From: Fragilariopsis cylindrus CCMP1102
Lineage: Eukaryota > Bacillariophyta > Bacillariophyceae > Bacillariales > Bacillariaceae
Assembly: GCA_900095095.1 (NCBI GenBank)
Contig: FMBT01000290.1
Span: 1,116,001 to 1,180,000 of the forward strand
Direction of reading: 5' to 3'
DNA: 64,000 bases
Part shown: positions 1 through 11,570 of the stretch, one piece after another
Layout: each line of letters starts with the position of its first letter
Position numbering within the stretch: position 1 is the first letter of the stretch
Translations under genes and position numbers: made by a program
Notes under the pieces: generated by a model
Seen by the model: the letters and a program-made list of their open reading frames with translations, nothing else
Told to the model about the DNA's origin: nothing
The model's database searches: none

Positions 1-960
1 TCCTTGTTGTTGTTTGTGTGGCTGGGCAGAACCATGCTGGTGTGGCTGCTAAGGGATAGAACTTGTTTTGTAGGCCTAAATGACCCTTTTGGGGGTGTAG
101 CACACCCTGACACCTTCCTAACCTCCCTACAGTCCTAAGCAATCGTTGGACCTTGTACCCAAAGGTATAATGTTGAGCTCCATATAATCTTTCTCAAGGT
201 TATTAGGAGGTCTGTATTGATGGTGCATCATGGCCTTGATCACATGCGCACTTGGCACTTAGATAAATAAACCAAAACCTTTATGAATTAGGTTGATGTC
301 TAGCTTTTTTATTTGGGACTCAGCATACCTGGTATGGTCTAAGTAGCATCTATATAATATTTCTGCAACATGTGCAGTTTCGGCCATTTAATGTCTATTC
401 TATTGTTCCCCACCCCACTACACACCAATATGGCAAATACTCCAAGTAGGAGTATTGTTGGTATATTTTGACCGTATGCATATATGGAAGGTATCTGGGT
501 GTTCAAACCATGGTCCAATTCCTTTCTTTGGTGTTATGGCAACCTATTTCTGAATGGCATTTTTGGGCATGAAAATATGACATGTTGGCCAAAATGCAAT
601 GTTTGTGTTCTGGAGGCAAGAATAAGGTAATTATGAGGGATCATGACCCTTGGTTCATCCCCTATGGGTATTAGATGGATGACTGGGTGGTCTTTTGGTG
701 CACCATGCTGGTTCTAGAACCTAAGGGGAAGTTATTCATCTTATTATTCACCTAAGGAGAAGTTATTCATCTTATTATTCAAAATTGTGTAATATTCCAA
801 TAACCAAACTTCACTGGAGGATTTGTGTGATAAGAATAAATGATACCAATCAGAATTACTTCAGTCAAGTGATGATGAACCTATAGGGATGGTAGGAGGG
901 AAACAATTTCAATTTGTCTAGTACTGTTAAACCATTGTGTTTCATACCAACCTACACCTA
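1..960. other. Noncoding left edge
   Basis: I see no supportable gene. The only structure is a 31-bp direct duplication at 721-782 (CTAAGGGGAAGTTATTCATC and its near copy starting at 752). Short ORFs here have no recognisable features. Confidence 0.5.
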
Positions 961-964
961 GTTC

Positions 965-1532
965 CGGATCTCTTGTAGAGTTGTTTTTGTGTCTACCACA
1001 ACAGCAAAACAATTTTCCCCCCCTCAACCACATGAACAGAAAAGTAGTAGGAGACAAGCACAATGATCTAGTACACTATACGGATGCTAGTGCACCTGAC
1101 TCATCTGGTGTTGTCCTCTGCAACCATTTCAAATGAAATATTTTGTGGTTCATCTCTAATCGAAAATCTTGTTTGTTTTGTGCCTTTCACAACAGCAAAA
1201 CAATTTTCCCCCTCAACCACATGCACAGAAAAGTTGTAGGAGGTAAACACAATATTCTAGTACACTATACGGATACTAGTGCACCCAGCCTATCCGGTGT
1301 TGTCCTTTGCAACCCTTTCAAATGAGATAATTTGTGGTTCATCTATGATTGAAAATCTTGTTTGTTTTGTGCCTTCCATAACAACAGCAAAATGCATTTT
1401 ATTCCTCAATCACAGGAATAGAAAATTTGTAGAAGGCAAACACAGTGTTCTAATACACTATGTAGATGTTTGTGCACATAACTCATCTGGTGTTGTCCTC
1501 TGCAACACTTTCTAATGAGATATTTTGTTGTG
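965..1532. repeat. ~191-bp tandem repeat, three imperfect copies
   Basis: The landmark ACAGCAAAA recurs at 1001, 1192 and 1384, giving periods of 191 and 192 bp. Each unit carries a CATCTGGTGTTGTCC-like segment and a stretch readable as a short peptide ending GVVLCN(P/T/H)F. Because 191 is not a multiple of three, the units lie in different frames and cannot form one continuous protein. The copies differ by scattered substitutions, so the duplication is not recent. It could be a tandemly duplicated fragment of a decayed gene or a satellite. Confidence 0.7.
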
Positions 1533-2406
1533 TGTACACATACATTTTAAATTCCAGAAATGTGTAGTGTGTGTGAGCTGATATTGTGAGATACCAGTAT
1601 GCTTGCAACACTAAGGAATATTACAATTCTCCATCCATTACGACATTTTTATCTTCATAGTTTAATTTTACAAGAAAAAAACTTTGTCTGTGCTAAAGTT
1701 GTTATTATATACTACAGTAACAAATAATAGTAAAATTTGGGCATGATTTAGTTCTTTATACTGAGAATTCATTTTGGGCTTTTTTTTTGTCCCCCAATAC
1801 ATTTTTGTTTCCCAAATATATTTTAGTTTCGGGGCCTCCTCCCTCTATGCTAATTTGGGGGATTATTAATTATACAGTAAGCGTTTACACTTTTAGGGAT
1901 AAAAAAATAGTAAATTAAAAACACTATTTCTCACGAAACCCCCCAAATAGACAATACAGACAACACACAGACCACCCATCTTAGTCATCGAACGCGTCGT
2001 CGTCGTCGATTTTAAATAAAAAAATGAATGACGATGTGTGTGATGCATAATAGTTAGCTATTTATTTATTACTAGTACCGTATTTGTTTTCTGCTTCTCC
2101 TTCTTTGCGTACTGCTTTGTTCTTGGCGGAGTAGCAAAGAAGAAGCTGCACAGCAGAAGAAAAGTAACACCACAACGTCACGTCACACACAACCAAGCAA
2201 GAACGAGAGATTCATTTTTTATTCAAATTTCGGACTGTACTTGTACTTCATCATAACTTACAAACATAATTCTTGTACCGAACTAAAATCTTTGAATTTT
2301 ATACCATATATTGGAAGCATCATTTATACACAGTACACACGTTGTGAGCGACGACCACAGAAGTTAGTTTTCATAATACTACAGTACAAAAGTGCATCAG
2401 AAGATC
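1533..2406. other. Noncoding, includes the upstream region of the GH81 gene
   Basis: No ORF is supportable. The stretch nearest the next gene (about 2190-2406) is AT-rich and probably holds its promoter and 5' leader. A short GTC/GTCGTC run lies near 1990-2010. I see no clear regulatory motif. Confidence 0.4.
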
Positions 2407-5400
2407 ATGTGTGACGGAACAACAACAACAACAGGCGGATACGGATCGACTAGTAATGGCGGTAGTAGTAATGGCAAGACTATTACTACTAACGGAGTTG
2501 CTGATATTGAAAAGGCACCATTACTTATTTCAAGAGAAAATACTCCTGACAGTACTGATGGAGATGGAAACAATAAAGGAAATAATAAACGTATTCTAAC
2601 CGGAGTAGCCATTATTGTCTTGATTGTAATTGGTAGCTCAATTCTACATAGTCGTGATGATAAGAATGATAATAGTCCTAATGGTATTTCTTGGGATAAT
2701 GATGTTTTTAATGACGACGATCGTGATCCTGAAAATACTGATCCAACCTCGTCATCATCATCATCAAAATCAAATTCAAAATCAAAGTCACCATTTTTAT
2801 TAGATCCAATTAATGATATGGGTATGTTAAGTGTTAAACGTAATATGGATGCATCACCATCTATTGTCTGGGGGAAACATTTACATAAAAAAAATCATCC
2901 ATTACCAACCAATAGTTGGTATCTTGTAAGTTTATATTTGTGATTGTCTCTATTTTTTTTTCTTTCCCATAATCGACAAAAAATAAATGCAATGCATCGA
3001 TCCGCCGGGGAAACGACCGACACCACTCTTTCTTCCTCGTCTTTCCCCAATCATCTCTTTTTTTCTCGTCGGAGAGATATACGTCTCGTTCCTCGATCAT
3101 GATGATTATATTTATTCTGTTTTCCTTCTCTTTATGTTCATCATCTAACTTTTCTATTATATTCCTTATTCCCTTTTTCTCTCTCAGAATTTAGTATCAC
3201 AAAAGGCTGCCTATAAACCAGATGATTCAACACGTGTTTATACTACACCCTATATTATTGATACATCCTCACCTATCAAGGATATGGAAGGTATAAGAGT
3301 ACATTGGCCAATCTTACAAGCCTCCGATAATAATATGCAAATGGTAAATAATTATAGGAATGGTTTATGTTTAGGTGGTATTGGTGATTTTATACCAATT
3401 GATTCTGATATAGATTCGGAAGGTGAAGGTGAAGAAGGAAGTGGTAATAGTGGTACATATAATGTAATTGATTCTGATAAATTATCACCATTAGGTATTG
3501 GATTAGAATGGAATAAAGGTGAAATGGTAACAAATATCATACGTGGTATGCCATATGCAACAATGGAATATGATATTAATACTTTATCATCATCACCAAC
3601 ATCCTCATCATCAATTACACCAACTATTTATAGTTATAATGGATTATCAAGTGATGTCAAAATTGATTCCACATCAACATCGTCATCATCATCTGCAACT
3701 TTAAAGTGTGGTATTGAAGGTGGTGTAAAAGGGAACACCGTTGTAGTGAAATCACATTTACATTTACATCTTATTAGTAGTGATTTTACATGGATGGTAT
3801 TTTTTAATAAACCAGTTACTGTAGCATGTACTACTAACAAAGAAAAATTAGATGTTCTGAAAGATTTTAAATTGTCAATTGTTGATGTCAATGATGATGA
3901 TATTGCTATTGATAATGACGACGAATCCACATCGGAATCTGAAGCTGAATCGTCATCGGATACCAATACCACTACTAACATCAATGACAAATTAGTTATA
4001 CGTGTTGCAATGTTAAATCAATGTACAACTGGTAAAAGTACAATGATGCAACATTGTATGGAAAAGAATATGTTAATTGATCCTGAAGGTTATGAAAAAC
4101 TTCTGATTAAAAATTCACATATCATACCAAAAAATCCATCCATCAATTTTGATTACAGAAATAATTCGACTACTGCTACTGCTACTGCTACTGGCAGTAG
4201 TAGTAAAGGTAATACTGCTACAATTAATATTGATTGGGACGCAACATCGACTAAGAAAAGCAACGACGACGATAGTGAATTACTAATGTTTGCATTACCA
4301 CATCATCAAATATCATTATTGAGTATGAATACGAGCAGTAGTAGCAGTGATCATTGTGTTCATACATTTCATGGTAGTACATGCTTAATACAGAGTTCAA
4401 AATGGTCTCTAACTGAAAATGTAGGTTCACCATTATCATTTGTTGCACCTCGGCCACCATCGTCCAAATTAATACCATACATTGCTAAATATTTGGCAAC
4501 AGATATTAAATATCAAATGTCCAATAATATATTACGTGGTGCAGCTGATACATACTTTAGTGGTAAAACAATTGCACGACTTGCACGTATTATTATAATT
4601 GCAGAAGAATTACAAAAATTACAGGATGCTGATACACCCTCCTCGAAATCATTAGAATGTTTATATTATGGTGATAATACTGTAGATAAAATTGATATCC
4701 AAAAATCAATTACTGCAGTATCCAAAGTTAAACTACCATCTACAAAGGATACAGATTTAGCATTAGAACAATTAAAGATTGGTGTAACGACATGGTTAAA
4801 ATCAAATGCAGAAGCACCATATATATATGATACAACATGGGGTGGTATGGTGAATTGTGGTTGCATTTATGTCGGCAAAGGTCCCAACGGTCATTGTAAT
4901 AATACATTCCCTGATTGTCCTGCATTATTAAGTGTCAATGAAGATTTTGGTAATGGTACGTTTCCTTACTTCCTACCTTCCTTCCTTGTCCGCCCCCTGT
5001 CGTTGAGGTCCTCGAGCTCGAGCTCTACCTTGCACTTCGTGATTTCTCCATTAAGACGACTACACTCCCACTCACTCTCAATCTCTCTTACGATTTCTTC
5101 CAATCGCCGTTTTTTTCTCACTCCTCCTATTTCATATTTTCTTTGTTTCTTTTAGGTTATTATAATGATCATCATTATCATTATGGTTATCATGTATATG
5201 CAGCAGCTGTTGCTGCAAAACTAGATCCAGAATGGGGACGGAAACATTTTGATGAAGTATTATTATACATTCGTGATTTTGCTAATCCACTTGAGGATGA
5301 TGAATATTTTCCACAATATAGGCAAAAGGATTGGTTCTTAGGTAGTTCATGGGCGTCTGGTATTGTTTCTGCTGAAAATTCACCACATGGACGGAATGAG

Positions 5401-6246
5401 GAATCATCTAGTGAAGCAATTTCTGCATATGAAGGTGTAACTTTGTTCGGTGCTGCTATGGTAGATGCATTCAATGAGGACGAACATGTAAACAAGAAGA
5501 AATTAGAGACAGCAAAACTAATACGTGATTCTGGACAATTATTAACAGCAACCGAAATTTCTGCAACGAATCGTTATTGGCATGTTTGGTCGAGTGATAC
5601 GCATAACAATACGTACCCAAAAGAATACGCCCAACCCGTTGTGGGTATGTTATATGATACTATGGCATCATTTCAAACTTGGTATGTTAAAAACTGCTCG
5701 TCTGTAGCTTCTCCTACTCTCCTCTCGCCAATTATTTTACGAACCGGTTTTGTTTACTTCTTTTCTATCGAGTTGGTACAGTGCGTGTCTTATCTATTTC
5801 CACCACCGATACGAAATGTACTTACCCATTCTCTCTCTCTCTTGCTTTTCCTCCCTCATTCATTGTCATCCATTTTTCATTCCAGGTTCTCATCATGGCC
5901 GGTCGTATCGATGGGTATCCAATTGATCCCATTAACACCTGTTGCTGAAACGCGTGATGATATTGAATGGGCAACACAAGTCTATCCAAAATATGAAAAG
6001 GCTTGTAAGATTGCTGGTGATTTTTGTATCGACAACGGATGGTCGATATTACAAGCTGGTCTATTGGCAACATCTGCTGCCAATAAAACCGGAGGCAGTA
6101 GTGATACTACTGATACCCATAGTGCCGCATTAAAACAAGCTTTGTCAATTCCTAAAGAAGTATTTGCAACGGATGGAGGCGTCGGCAATTCTATGAGTAA
6201 TACTATATGGTATATCGCCACAAGAAAGAAGGCTACTACGAATTAA
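2407..6246 (+). CDS. GH81 endo-1,3-beta-glucanase, type II membrane-anchored
   Basis: Hydrolyses beta-1,3-glucan; in a diatom the likely substrate is chrysolaminarin. Four exons with GT-AG introns: 2407-2925, 3188-4955, 5156-5681 and 5886-6246, giving 1057 aa with all phases consistent. I start at ATG 2407; a GTG 15 bp upstream is not a eukaryotic start. Residues 1-62 are a Gly/Ser/Thr/Asn-rich tail, 63-80 a hydrophobic anchor, then a Ser/Asp-rich linker and the GH81 domain from about residue 155 (HPLPTNSWY). The motif NDHHYHYGYHVYAAA spans the exon 2/3 junction (D767, candidate catalytic acid). ESSSEA gives E845 and E849, at the four-residue spacing of the GH81 catalytic glutamates. The cytosolic tail has EKAPLL (residues 35-40), a dileucine-type sorting signal. 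The family call is firm; the vacuolar location is inference. Confidence 0.93.
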
Positions 6247-6872
6247 ATGCTGCTGCTACTTATCATTCATAATAGAAGATGAAATATATAGATAATGCAA
6301 CTATAGCTAGGTAATTATGCTGAAGAATCTACTAGCTAGTACAGTGAAGTTTGAATCTAAACAGTATTACGACAACAAAAGGAGGCAGTCTCTTTAGTAT
6401 TATTTATGTGACACTATGTACAGTAGCGTAGCTTACATCTTTCTGATAGGATAGTTCATTCTATGAACCGACGTTGGCATTCTACATACGTCGAGAGGTG
6501 CTGCTATTATTACTCTCACTGCACTACAGCTACCGTACTATACATAGGGAATATTGCTAGTATAAATATATATAGGACTATATATAGAATATAAACTATG
6601 TATTATTATGTAAATTTAAGACTATTACTGATGGACGATGGGTACGAATGTTTTGCATGTAGTGATACTAGTGATGATGACAACTTTTCGTATTGATGTT
6701 CGTTTCTTTCGTCGTATTGTTTGTTTTGTTGTTGTATTATGAAGAAATTATAATAGGTAAAATGTTTTTAAATGTAAAAGGACGTCTTTCTCTTCTGTTG
6801 ACTGGCTATGATTTGATGATAGGGAAGAAGCAATGTTCGTCTTAATATTCATACGTTTGTAGTTTTTCCTTT
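6247..6872. other. Convergent 3' intergenic region
   Basis: Lies between the GH81 gene (+) and the secreted barrel protein (-). AT-rich, with several TACTGTA/TACAGTA-like words. Probably holds both 3' UTRs; nothing else is seen. Confidence 0.4.
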
Positions 6873-7715
6873 TTATGGAGCTACAGGAAGAGGAACGTTT
6901 GTTACCACGTTAATCTTTTGGGTAATATATCCAGCTTGCGGAAGGATGGCATCAATTTTAAAAACTTCAGGAAGAAAATCAACAGCTGGAGTTAAAGTAC
7001 TGCCAGTAATAGTTGTAACATCAACATATCCAACAGCACCCATAAACAAACCGGTACCACCAATGATAGTTCCTGGATAACTTGGTGGTAATGCTGGAAC
7101 AACTGTACCTGCATTAAGTCCTACTTCATCATCAAAATTAAAGGTAGTATCAGAAAAAACAACTTGTTCCAATGGATTAAACACAAATTTTGATCCAGCA
7201 ACAATTGCTAAACAATTATATCCACCACCGCCTAAACATAAGTTAAATAAGCATGAATGTCCTAAAATCTGTGGTCCCGCAACTTGTGTTGCAACACATT
7301 CACCATTAAAAAAGAATCCTGGATCCTTCTGAGGAATAAATTTTGGTTGACGTTGTCCAGCAAATTGTCCTCGTGGAAATATGAAGAAATTGTCAGCTTC
7401 AGATGTACCCAAACGATCAACAATCTGTACATCAGCAGGATCATAAATACCACCAGATTGGATTGTTGATGAACCTAACAAATTAAGTTCACCCAATTGT
7501 CCAGGTGTGGGAACATTAACTAGTTGTTGAGGAACAACAAAAGCAAAATCTTGTTGTCTGATAATACAGAGGTATCCGCGTGAATAGACTAGAGCAGAAT
7601 CTTTTGCTTGGTTTAACCCGATGTTGTCCCGCAGAATTTTCCCCTCAACGTCGTCAATGGTAGAGTGGAACGTAGTGAGACCTAACAAGGCAATCGCAGC
7701 AGCAGTAAACTTCAT
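6873..7715 (-). CDS. Secreted dirigent/allene-oxide-cyclase-barrel-like protein
   Basis: 280 aa in a single exon; ATG on the minus strand at 7715. Residues 1 to about 24 form a signal peptide (MKFTAAAIALLGLTTF, then EGK), so the protein should be secreted. The body has paired Cys-containing segments (GECVATQ, GHSCLFNLCLGGGGYNCLAI) and near residues 215-232 GTIIGGTGLFMGAVGYVDVT. This resembles the GTG-F-G-A-G strand signature of the eight-stranded AOC/dirigent barrel, a fold common in secreted stramenopile proteins. No catalytic residues can be assigned. The barrel assignment rests on that motif and on the secreted-barrel layout, so it is moderate; the signal peptide and the reality of the gene are much surer. 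Confidence 0.75.
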   Translation of the reverse strand: MKFTAAAIALLGLTTFHSTIDDVEGKILRDNIGLNQAKDSALVYSRGYLCIIRQQDFAFVVPQQLVNVPTPGQLGELNLLGSSTIQSGGIYDPADVQIVDRLGTSEADNFFIFPRGQFAGQRQPKFIPQKDPGFFFNGECVATQVAGPQILGHSCLFNLCLGGGGYNCLAIVAGSKFVFNPLEQVVFSDTTFNFDDEVGLNAGTVVPALPPSYPGTIIGGTGLFMGAVGYVDVTTITGSTLTPAVDFLPEVFKIDAILPQAGYITQKINVVTNVPLPVAP

Positions 7716-8204
7716 GATATGATTTGATTTGAATTGAATTATTATGATTGTTTTTGCAGATGATATAGATTCTAGAATTGTTAGAACAAGTGAGGTTTTT
7801 TTTTAATTGGAATTACTTCACTCTTAGCATTATCTAGTGTAGTGTATTGTAATTCGTATTCCTTTTCCCTCCTTTTCATGTTATACAGTGGCTCTTAGCA
7901 GTCGATCCGTTTCACTCGATAGAACCTAGTGTGCTTCTCCCACCACTGCGTACGGTATTCTATCTAGTGACACTTTCCTCAAACAAAGAACACTTTTTCA
8001 TGTTCTTTCGATCCGTTTTTTGCTCAATATATCCTATTGTGCTTCTTGTGTTCTTTTCGGTGTAACTTTATACCACTCGACTTCGACTTTTTTAATCAAT
8101 GCTTATGCGTTAATTAATTTTATTTAATAGGATTCTTCATTCTGGCCCTAGTAATATAATAAATTACATAAGCTCATTATGATCGAGTCACCACCCATCC
8201 AGTC
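7716..8204. other. Promoter-side spacer of the barrel protein gene
   Basis: AT-rich noncoding DNA upstream of the minus-strand gene starting at 7715 and before the retroelement remnant. A poly-T run lies at about 7798-7805. I see no gene. Confidence 0.4.
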
Positions 8205-9190
8205 ATGAGTTGTGGATCTCTATTGTGCCGTCTGCCGTCTCATGTTGATCAGTCTGTGGGGGGGACGATGATTGTTGTTAAATTGAAAGATGCCTACACT
8301 GGGAATTCAAGTATTAAAGATGAATTGACGGTTATACAAAGAAAGTTTCACGACTATCTTGGTATATCCATTAGTTGTGAGACTGTCTGAGAAGTTTGTA
8401 TAACTATGTATGATTATGTGAGTAAGTTAATTGCAGGGCTTTCAGAAGATATGATTGGGTATAAGTAAACACCAGCAGCTGATTATCTTTTCAAGACTAC
8501 TGATTGTTGCCTCAAGTTAAGATGGATACGTTTCATAAATCAACAGCAAAGACTCTATAGCTGAGTCAGCATCTAGACCGGATCTGCAATTACCTACTGG
8601 ATTCATGTATACTCGAGTGAAGTATCCTGATGAGAATGATTGGAAAAAACTATCTCAGGAGATGAAGTACCTTCAATATACTAGTCATATCTACCTTTGA
8701 TTATGTGCGCAGATGGTAATAATATTAGGATTTGGATTAATGCGTCGCATGCTGTCCATGCCAATATGAAAGGTCGTGTCGGAACATATGCTAGCATGGG
8801 AAAGGGGGCAGTGGTTCCCAGTACAGACCGAATTAAGCTCAACACGACAATAAGTTCTACAGAAACTGAGATTTGGTTTCGTTCTTTACGTGAAGCCATT
8901 CAGGCTATGCTAATGAGGATTTACTGTATCAGGTTAATAAAAGCAGTATGCTATTGGAGAAAAATGGTATTTACTCGGCCGGAAAGGGGGGTAAGCATAT
9001 TCACGTTCGATATTATTTGATTACTGGTCGGATCAAGAAGAAAGAATGCCCGGTTATGTATTGTTCTACTGAGGAAATGATTGCTGCTTTCTTTACCAAA
9101 CCGTTGCAAGAAGCACAGTTTGTTAAGTTTCGTGGTGCTGTTTTGGGTATTGATGCAAAGAACGATGATGAATGTTTAGCACGTTACTGA
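8205..9190 (+). mobile_element. Decayed Ty1/copia retrotransposon (RT C-terminus and RNase H)
   Basis: Read across several frames, the segment retains the order of a copia polyprotein end. The RT tail comes first (MIVVKLKDAY near 8269, DYLGISISCET near 8352, ITMYDYVSKL near 8401). Then FMYTRVKYPDENDWKKLSQE near 8605, the RNase H part (KLNTTISSTETE near 8835), and the terminal motif MIAAFFTKPLQ (about 9078) closing with GIDAKNDDECLARY at 9190. Stops and frameshifts at about 8390, 8465 and 8700 plus an internal deletion around 8900-8950 make it nonfunctional. Gag, integrase and protease are absent. The 3' LTR may begin at TGTTGGTCAT (about 9277), right after a purine-rich AAGGACCACAGGAG, but I cannot find its mate. 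Confidence 0.85.
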
Positions 9191-9665
9191 GCGGTTTTGA
9201 AAAGTTTGGTCTTGTTGTTGAAGAAGAAAATGCTGATGCATGATTATTTTATTTTACTGCAAGGACCACAGGAGTGTGTTGGTCATATCAATATTTGACA
9301 AAAATAAGTACATCCTGAAAAACAATTGACCATGGGCAATTGGAACAAAACCTACAATTGTTCCATAAAACAAACAAGAAGTATTCGTTTCTTTTGACGG
9401 TTTCTATCAGAGATTTTTTTTTCAAAAGTTAGATATCGAATGGAAGCTCTTGATGAGCTCTAACGATCTATGCAACAAGAAGGAGTCTGCCGATTTCGCG
9501 GATAAGCTAATATTTTTTAGAAACTGCTATCAAATTTCCTGTCCTCTTTATACTATATACTAAGTAAAGTAAAAATAATAAGTAATATCTAAATGTATTC
9601 ACGCATACTATTCACTACTAACGATTATTATATCCATAAAGTTACTGTATCCAATTCGATTCGAT
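9191..9665. other. Possible LTR remnant and 3' region of the PARP-finger gene
   Basis: Begins with a purine-rich tract and TGTTGGTCAT, which could be a polypurine tract followed by an LTR start. The rest is AT-rich and unassigned. No gene. Confidence 0.3.
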
Positions 9666-11015
9666 TTACAATAAGGACCAGTATTCTTTTCCTTTGGCCA
9701 ATGTTTTAATATTCCCTTTGTGTGTTCTAGCATAACAATGTGTTTTCGTTTCTTTGCTGGGAAGTAATGTTCCGTAACATTTTTGACCACACCATTTCCA
9801 TTCCACTCTTCCATTCGCACCACTTTTCTTCCCAACTTGTGGTTGTTCTTGTTGCTGCTGTTGGCGTTTTTGTTTGACGTGTCGAACTTTGCCTGTAACA
9901 ACAGCAGCAGCAGTAGCAACCGCTTTCTTGGCTGCACTGTTACTATCGTTGTCGTCATTCGATTCAGACAATGATTCACTTTCCGATACAACGGGTTCTT
10001 TCTTCTTCTCTTCGTACAGATTCTTTAATACCGACTTGAGTTTTTCCTGATCGTCTTCCATAAGTTTTTCATTCCCTTCGACTTGATCGATAGTAAGTTT
10101 AAATCCATCACTGTTATCATCATTACTCGATGACACCAAAATCCTGTCTAATACAGGACGAATGCCATCCAAATGATAATAAGATTTTGCGGTATGGCAT
10201 TTGATACCAATCTTGAGATCATCCTTCAAGAAGACGACATTGGTGGCCTTACATCGTCCTTTTTTATTTTGATTCGATCGTTCATATCCCACCACAATAT
10301 TTTGAAGTGCACAAATTGGATGTTGCCACGTCATAGCATTCCTACCCACAATCCATGCCATCATACCCACACGTGGTTGTCCCTTATCAATTTTAGTCCT
10401 ACATTTCCGGCAGGTAGATCGTCCTGTTTTTGCGAATTCAATTGTTATTCCATCACCGTCTATTTGTTCTGCATCATCTTCAATGGCTATACGTAATCGA
10501 TCGTCGATTGTTGGAGTAGAAACAGTAGTTGTTGTCTTCGGTGTTGTTTGAGCATTCTTCCTTGTCTTTTTCTTTGGTCTGACACGAATGTACGTGTCTT
10601 CATTGTCTTCTTCATCATCAGTGTTATGATCGTTTTCTTCTGTTACTTTGTAATCGTCTTCATCATCGCTTCCTTCATCTACTTCATTTACATTTATATC
10701 ATCAGCATCATCGTCATCATCATCGTCATACGTTGGAATTACTCGTTCCTCACGATAATTGATAACAGATTTCCTTTTTCTTGTCGATAATCGTCGTTCT
10801 TGCGGAAACTCGTCTACTAGCTGTTTCTTCTTTGTCAGTACCTGTGCTACCTTGTTGTTCTTCTTCTTCCCGGCAAACTTGTACAAACCGAGTTCTTTCA
10901 ATTTATCTTCATTGCGTTTGATTTTATTGAAACGTAACTTTTCGTATTCACTCATCAAACCACTTTGGTTATTAGTAACATCATCAATCGTATCTTTAAT
11001 TTGAATGACCTCCAT
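9666..11015 (-). CDS. PARP-type zinc-finger nuclear protein
   Basis: 449 aa. I choose the ATG at 11015 (context ACACCATGG); the frame is open for 57 more codons upstream, but that stretch looks like leader. Residues 22-44 carry the Tyr-Glu-x-x-Arg...Arg-Asn-Glu-x-x-x-x-x-Leu-Gly-Leu motif seen at the N-terminus of some chromatin-associated plant and algal proteins such as WDR76 relatives. Residues 95-145 are an Asp/Glu-rich stretch. A single zf-PARP-like finger spans about 190-240 with ligands C202, C205, H232 and C235 (CRKC...WQHPIC). A conserved-looking segment follows (255-292), then an acidic linker and a C-terminal module at 405-449 with THCYARTHKG. There is no PARP catalytic, WGR or BRCT domain. 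Likely a DNA- or chromatin-binding protein; its exact role is unknown. Confidence 0.85.
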   Translation of the reverse strand: MEVIQIKDTIDDVTNNQSGLMSEYEKLRFNKIKRNEDKLKELGLYKFAGKKKNNKVAQVLTKKKQLVDEFPQERRLSTRKRKSVINYREERVIPTYDDDDDDDADDINVNEVDEGSDDEDDYKVTEENDHNTDDEEDNEDTYIRVRPKKKTRKNAQTTPKTTTTVSTPTIDDRLRIAIEDDAEQIDGDGITIEFAKTGRSTCRKCRTKIDKGQPRVGMMAWIVGRNAMTWQHPICALQNIVVGYERSNQNKKGRCKATNVVFLKDDLKIGIKCHTAKSYYHLDGIRPVLDRILVSSSNDDNSDGFKLTIDQVEGNEKLMEDDQEKLKSVLKNLYEEKKKEPVVSESESLSESNDDNDSNSAAKKAVATAAAVVTGKVRHVKQKRQQQQQEQPQVGKKSGANGRVEWKWCGQKCYGTLLPSKETKTHCYARTHKGNIKTLAKGKEYWSLL

Positions 11016-11402
11016 GGTGTTGCGATTACTTTTATTATCTCGATATTTTTCTGGATTGTTACTACTGTATGAAATAATATAATTTATGAGGAGAATGTAG
11101 TTTGAGTTACTTGTCACGAGGTGGATATATACATTTTTAGCTGAGCGATGATGAGGTGGATATGAAGAGTCAAAATGAATCATCATTTTTGTGTTTCTTT
11201 ATTTTCTGAATTTTCTAGTGAATACGCGTTATGCACAAGGAAAATAAATCGAATCAATCCAACACAATGACATCATACTAAAATGAATGAGTCACCAAAA
11301 AGAATATTGAATGAGGTGACAATAACAAACGCGCGATTTCTCATTTTTTCCCGATGATGTACAGTACGAAGAATCGCGATTTCTACCCGGCGCCCTCTTT
11401 TT

Positions 11403-11512
11403 CCGTGCACCGCAAGGTGTACACAGGAATAAGCGCAATAGAAATTTACGCGACAAAAGCAGGGGAGAATGAGTGATTTGAGACGACGCTTTTATTTATT
11501 ATATTTATTATG
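11403..11512. mobile_element. Degenerate relative of the 54.9-kb MITE-like element
   Basis: Shares CCGTGCA(C/T)CG, AATAGAAATTTACGCGACAAAAGCA (compare GATAGAAATTCACGAGACAAAAGCA at about 55044) and GAGTGATTTGAGACGA with the element at 54943-55220. The last match is in the opposite orientation there, as expected for an inverted-repeat element. No intact terminal repeat remains. Confidence 0.5.
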
Positions 11513-11570
11513 GTCAATTTTGTTCAAATTTACTTATGATATTTAATTTGCCAGGTAGCAATATAATAAT

